Positions 59,679 through 63,364 of a DNA stretch of 63,364 bases are shown here, in pieces (position 1 is the stretch's first letter; each line of letters opens with the position of its first letter). The notes beneath the pieces are model-generated. The model had not been told where the DNA came from and searched no databases. It was given only the letters and a program-made list of their open reading frames with translations. The position numbers were made by a program, and so were the translations under genes. Where the stretch lies: NCBI RefSeq assembly GCF_008364825.1, contig NZ_VTTO01000017.1, positions 67,086-130,449 of the forward strand, given 5' to 3'. Source of the DNA: Azospirillum sp. B21 (GTDB lineage: Bacteria; Pseudomonadota; Alphaproteobacteria; Azospirillales; Azospirillaceae).

Positions 59679-62600
59679 GCGCGGCCGAGCAGGGGCGGGG
59701 TCCCGTAGGCTCGACATACGCCGAGCTCCAGGTGACCACCCACTTCAGCTTCCTTCGCGGCGCCTCATCTGCGGAGGAGTTGTTCTCGCGGGCGGCGGCG
59801 CTAGGAATCCCCGCTCTGGGCATCGTCGACCGGCACTCTTTGGCGGGCGTCGTCCGCGCTCACGAGGCGGCACGGCAGACTGGCGTGCGGCTGGTCATCG
59901 GCTGCCGAGTTGATCTGAGCGACGGCACCGCGCTGCTGCTTTATCCCATGGACCGGGCGGGCTACGGCCGGCTCTGCCGTCTGCTGACGCTCGGGAAAGG
60001 CAGGGCAGGGAAGGGGGCTTGCGATCTGGCGTGGGAGGACGTCGCCGATTGGTCCGAGGGCCTGCTCGCCATCCTGGTGCCGGACGAGCCGGACGACCGC
60101 TGCGCCCGGCAACTGGCGCGGCTGCGCCACACCTTTCCCGGCCGGTGCTACATGGCCCTGACGCTCCGCCGGCGACCGGGCGATGTCCTGCGGCTGCACC
60201 TGCTGTCAGAACTGGCCGCGGCCCACCGTGTGCCGACCGTGGTGACCAACGACGTCCTGTATCACGCGCCGGAGCGCCGGATCATGCAGGACATCGTCAC
60301 CTGTATCCGCAAGGGCTGCACCATTGATAGCGCCGGATTCCGGCGGGAGCGGTACGCCGACCGCTTCCTCCAGCCACCGTCGGAAATCGCCCGCCTCTTT
60401 GCCCGACATCCGGAGGCGGTGGCCCGCACGCTGGAGATCGTGGAGCGATGCCAGTTTGGGCTGGACGAGCTGCAGTACCAATACCCGGAAGAGGTCGTGA
60501 TACCGGGTCTAACGGCGCAGCAGTCGCTGGAGCGGCTGACCTGGGAGGCCGTTGCCGACCGCTATCCCGTTGGCGTGCCGGAAAAGGTCCAGGCCGTGCT
60601 ATGCCATGAGTTGCAGCTCATCGACCAGCTGGGCTACGCGCCCTACTTCCTGACCGTCCACAGCATCGTCCGGTTCGCCCGCTCTCGTGGCATCCTGTGC
60701 CAGGGCCGGGGCTCGGCGGCAAACTCGGCCGTCTGCTATGTGCTTGGCATCACCAGCATCGATCCCGAACGTCACAACCTGCTGTTCGAACGCTTCGTGT
60801 CGGCCGAACGTCGGGAGCCGCCGGACATCGACGTCGATTTCGAGCACAATCGCCGAGAGATCGTCATCCAGTGGATCTATGAGACCTATGGCCGTCACCG
60901 CGCCGCCCTGACGGCGGTGGTCACCCGGTACAGGGCCCGCGGCGCCATCCGCGATGTCGGGAAGGTGCTTGGGCTCACCGAGGACGTCACAGCGACACTG
61001 GCAGGGCAGATTTGGGCTTGGTCGGACGAGGGTGTCGAGGAGCAGCACGCGAAGGAGCTGAACCTGAACCTGAAAGACCGGCGTCTGCGTCTGACGCTGG
61101 AGCTTGCTCAACAGCTGATGGGCACGCCCCGGCACCTGTCTCAGCACCCGGGCGGCTTCGTCCTCACGCAAGACCGGCTGGACGAGCTCGTGCCGATCGA
61201 GCCCGCCGCCATGGACGACCGGCAGGTCATCGAATGGGACAAGGACGACATCGACACGCTGAAGATAATGAAGGTCGACATCCTGGCGCTGGGGATGCTC
61301 GGCTGCATGCGCCGGGCCTTCGAGCTGCTGGAGGAATACAAGAACCTCCGCATGGATTTGGCAGGCATCCCGGCCGAGGACCCCGCGACCTACGCGATGA
61401 TCCGGCGGGCCGACACGTTGGGCGTCTTCCAGATCGAAAGCCGCGCCCAGATGGCCATGCTGCCGCGGATCAAGCCGCGGACCTTCTACGACCTCGTCAT
61501 CCAGGTGGCGATCGTCCGGCCGGGCCCGATCCAGGGCGACATGGTGCACCCCTACCTGCGCCGCCGCGAAGGGGTGGAGCCGGTGGACTACCCCACACTC
61601 GAGCTCAAAGCGGTGCTGGGATCGACGCTTGGCGTTCCGCTCTTTCAGGAGCAGGCGATGCGGGTGGCGATCGAATGTGCCGGCTTCACGCCCGGCGAGG
61701 CCGACCAGCTGCGAAGGGCGATGGCCACCTTCAAGCTAACCGGCGGTGTCAGCAAATTTGCGACCAAGCTGGTCGACGGCATGGTGGCGCGCGGCTACAG
61801 CCGGGAGTTCGCCGAGGGTACCTTCAAGCAGTTGGAGGGGTTCGGGTCCTATGGTTTCCCGGAAAGCCACGCAGCGAGCTTCGCGCTGATCGCCTATGCC
61901 AGCAGCTGGATGAAGTGCCACCATCCCGAGGTCTTCACCTGCGCCCTGCTGAACGCTCAGCCCATGGGCTTCTATGCGCCGGCGCAGATCGTTCGGGACG
62001 CGCGCGACCACGGCGTCGAGGTCCGGCCGGTCGACGTCAACTCCTCGCGCTGGGACTGCGCGCTGGAACCGGTGGGGCAGGGCAGGTTGGCCGTCCGCCT
62101 CGGACTCCGGCTGGTGAGGGGCATGACCAACGCCGCCGGCGCCGGGATCGTCAGCGCCCGCGAGGATCGCCCCTATGGCAGTGTGGAGGACCTGTGGCGC
62201 CGGGCCGGGGTGCCGGTGGCGGCGCTGCGCCAGCTGGCGGCCGCCGACGCCCTCACCGGAATGGGGCTGACGCGCCGCCAAGCGGCGTGGGCTATCCGCG
62301 CACTCCGGGATGAGGCTCTGCCACTCTTCGCCGCCGCCGGCGCCGAGGGGGAGGCCGACGAGCAGGCGGTCACGCTCAGGCCCATGTCTGTGGGCAGCGA
62401 GGTGGTCGAGGACTACACGATGACGGGTTTGAGCCTGCGCAGCCATCCGGTAGCTCTCCTGCGCCAAGACCTGAGAGTGCAGGGCATCATCCCCTGCGCC
62501 GATCTCGCTCGGACGCGGGATGGGCGCAAGGTGACGGTGTCCGGCCTGGTGCTGGTCCGGCAGCGACCGGGCAGCGCCGACGGTGTTCTATTCGTGACGC

Positions 62601-62830
62601 TGGAGGATGAGACTGGCACGGCCAACGTCATCGTCTGGCGACAGCTGTTCGAAAAGCAGCGCCGGATCATCTTGGGCGCCAGCATGATGACAGTGACGGG
62701 CAGCGTGCAGATCGAGGGCGAAGTCATCCACCTGATCGCCGACCAAGTGGCCGATCACACAGACCTGTTGCGGTCGGTTAGAAATAGGGGGATGCCGCAC
62801 CAACCTCTCGGCATTCCTGCACAGACGTAG
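59675..62830 (+). CDS. dnaE2: DnaE2 error-prone DNA polymerase III alpha subunit, 1051 aa
   Basis: A C-family polymerase of the DnaE2 type, length typical (about 1050). PHP domain first (YAELQVTTHFSFLRGASSAE, IPALGIVDRHSLAGVVRA), then the catalytic PPDIDVDFEHNRREIVIQ (about 383-400), QHPGGFVLT, KDDIDTLKIMKVDILALGML, and the helix-hairpin-helix and OB-fold ends. ATG 59675 overlaps the imuB stop. It does translesion synthesis with ImuA and ImuB under LexA control. DnaE2 is common on chromosomes and also on plasmids in alphaproteobacteria. Confidence 0.95.
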   Translation: MSAAEQGRGPVGSTYAELQVTTHFSFLRGASSAEELFSRAAALGIPALGIVDRHSLAGVVRAHEAARQTGVRLVIGCRVDLSDGTALLLYPMDRAGYGRLCRLLTLGKGRAGKGACDLAWEDVADWSEGLLAILVPDEPDDRCARQLARLRHTFPGRCYMALTLRRRPGDVLRLHLLSELAAAHRVPTVVTNDVLYHAPERRIMQDIVTCIRKGCTIDSAGFRRERYADRFLQPPSEIARLFARHPEAVARTLEIVERCQFGLDELQYQYPEEVVIPGLTAQQSLERLTWEAVADRYPVGVPEKVQAVLCHELQLIDQLGYAPYFLTVHSIVRFARSRGILCQGRGSAANSAVCYVLGITSIDPERHNLLFERFVSAERREPPDIDVDFEHNRREIVIQWIYETYGRHRAALTAVVTRYRARGAIRDVGKVLGLTEDVTATLAGQIWAWSDEGVEEQHAKELNLNLKDRRLRLTLELAQQLMGTPRHLSQHPGGFVLTQDRLDELVPIEPAAMDDRQVIEWDKDDIDTLKIMKVDILALGMLGCMRRAFELLEEYKNLRMDLAGIPAEDPATYAMIRRADTLGVFQIESRAQMAMLPRIKPRTFYDLVIQVAIVRPGPIQGDMVHPYLRRREGVEPVDYPTLELKAVLGSTLGVPLFQEQAMRVAIECAGFTPGEADQLRRAMATFKLTGGVSKFATKLVDGMVARGYSREFAEGTFKQLEGFGSYGFPESHAASFALIAYASSWMKCHHPEVFTCALLNAQPMGFYAPAQIVRDARDHGVEVRPVDVNSSRWDCALEPVGQGRLAVRLGLRLVRGMTNAAGAGIVSAREDRPYGSVEDLWRRAGVPVAALRQLAAADALTGMGLTRRQAAWAIRALRDEALPLFAAAGAEGEADEQAVTLRPMSVGSEVVEDYTMTGLSLRSHPVALLRQDLRVQGIIPCADLARTRDGRKVTVSGLVLVRQRPGSADGVLFVTLEDETGTANVIVWRQLFEKQRRIILGASMMTVTGSVQIEGEVIHLIADQVADHTDLLRSVRNRGMPHQPLGIPAQT

Positions 62831-63364
62831 CGTCACCAAGGTTCAAGTTGCTTTGCTGGGCCGGGCCCAAAGAGCGGAATGGCTAAAGCGGGACGCGGTC
62901 ACCAGCAAGCCGGGCCAGTGCTGGTGCTGATCGTCGCCGAAAGCGCCAGGTGCAGGACGACGTCGGCGAGTTAAGCCCTAACCCCCCGATTAGAAACTCC
63001 GATGTTGCAACCGGATAGAAGTGTCAGTGGTTTGCGCAAAGTAGGACTGTCAGCAGGTCAGGCTTTGGCTTGACGGTGTGTCGGGGGGGCCGGCCTTTTC
63101 CGGCATATCTGGCATGGATGCGTTCGGGTTCGGCTCGGCGGCGCGGTCAAGCCCCATCGCCGCTTTGCGGTGCGCCGTAGGCGCAGGGCTTGACGGCGGC
63201 GACGATCGCCGAACCATCATCCTGCTGCCAGAAATGCCGGCCGCATCGGGTCTTCAAGTCGGGGGCAAACACCTGCGGTCAGTCGGTCGCGCAGGCACTG
63301 TCGGGTGGTCCGCCCTGCCGCTTGCGCCGGCCTGTCTTGCGGTAGCCGTTCTTCTCGCTGTTGG
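62831..63364. other. No intact gene; possible IS21-like end
   Basis: About 530 bp with no supported reading frame. TGTCAG occurs at 63022-63027 and 63048-63053, 26 bp apart, within a stretch that resembles the repeated subterminal motifs of IS21-family ends. On the minus strand, frames after position 63364 read like a decayed basic protein (NSEKNGYRKTGRRKRQGG) interrupted by stops. The right window edge cuts whatever is here. Confidence 0.35.

Overview
The window is high-GC DNA that looks like a large conjugative plasmid, or a plasmid-like chromosomal island, of an alphaproteobacterium. Evidence for the group: a Ros/MucR-type zinc-finger regulator, a direct-repeat LexA box (GAAC-N7-GAAC) in front of an imuA-imuB-dnaE2 cassette, and a rhizobial-type 'RHE_PE00001' protein. 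I cannot name the genus from the sequence; the Rhodospirillales (Azospirillum-like) are a guess. No rRNA, tRNA or CRISPR array was seen, and no replication initiator was recognised.

Layout. 1-7.2 kb: a tandem repeat, small unknown genes, and a giant methyltransferase-helicase of the strawberry-notch/DarB type read leftward. 7.2-25.2 kb: a long rightward run of mostly unknown plasmid genes, including a DsbA-like oxidoreductase, a PUA/ASCH-like+DUF4031 fusion, a DUF5131 protein, an orphan amino-methyltransferase, a MucR-like regulator, a HEPN-domain protein beside a membrane protein, and DUF4314/DUF5983-like proteins. One of these genes carries four 12-bp palindromes at exact 36-bp steps inside its reading frame. 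25.2-34.3 kb: leftward genes, including an apparent operon of a degenerate VirB4-like ATPase, a PP2C phosphatase, three small membrane proteins, a DUF2726 nuclease-fold protein and one unknown. 35-36.7 kb: an M50 protease, a MobI-like transfer protein and, upstream of it, five regularly spaced inverted repeats. 37-38.8 kb: tandem repeat plus IS21 and IS66 scars.

38.8-49.4 kb: a leftward transfer block with traF-traH-traG, a small membrane protein in the position of an entry-exclusion gene, a lytic transglycosylase, and an FlhD-like/FlhC-like pair. Together with the MobI-like gene this recalls SXT/R391 elements and IncC plasmids, where FlhDC-like activators (SetCD/AcaCD) switch on transfer. 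49.6-53.4 kb: two partition modules, an actin-like ParM with a small partner and a ParA-ParB pair flanked by candidate ParB sites. 54.5-57.3 kb: an RHE_PE00001-family protein and a tyrosine recombinase. 57.4-62.8 kb: the SOS mutasome cassette imuA-imuB-dnaE2. The last 0.5 kb holds no intact gene and may be an IS end.

How it fits together: maintenance (ParM, ParAB), transfer (MobI, TraFHG, transglycosylase, FlhDC-like control), host takeover or protection (DarB-like protein, orphan methylase, HEPN protein) and SOS mutagenesis are all carried by one element, interspersed with many lineage-specific genes of unknown role.
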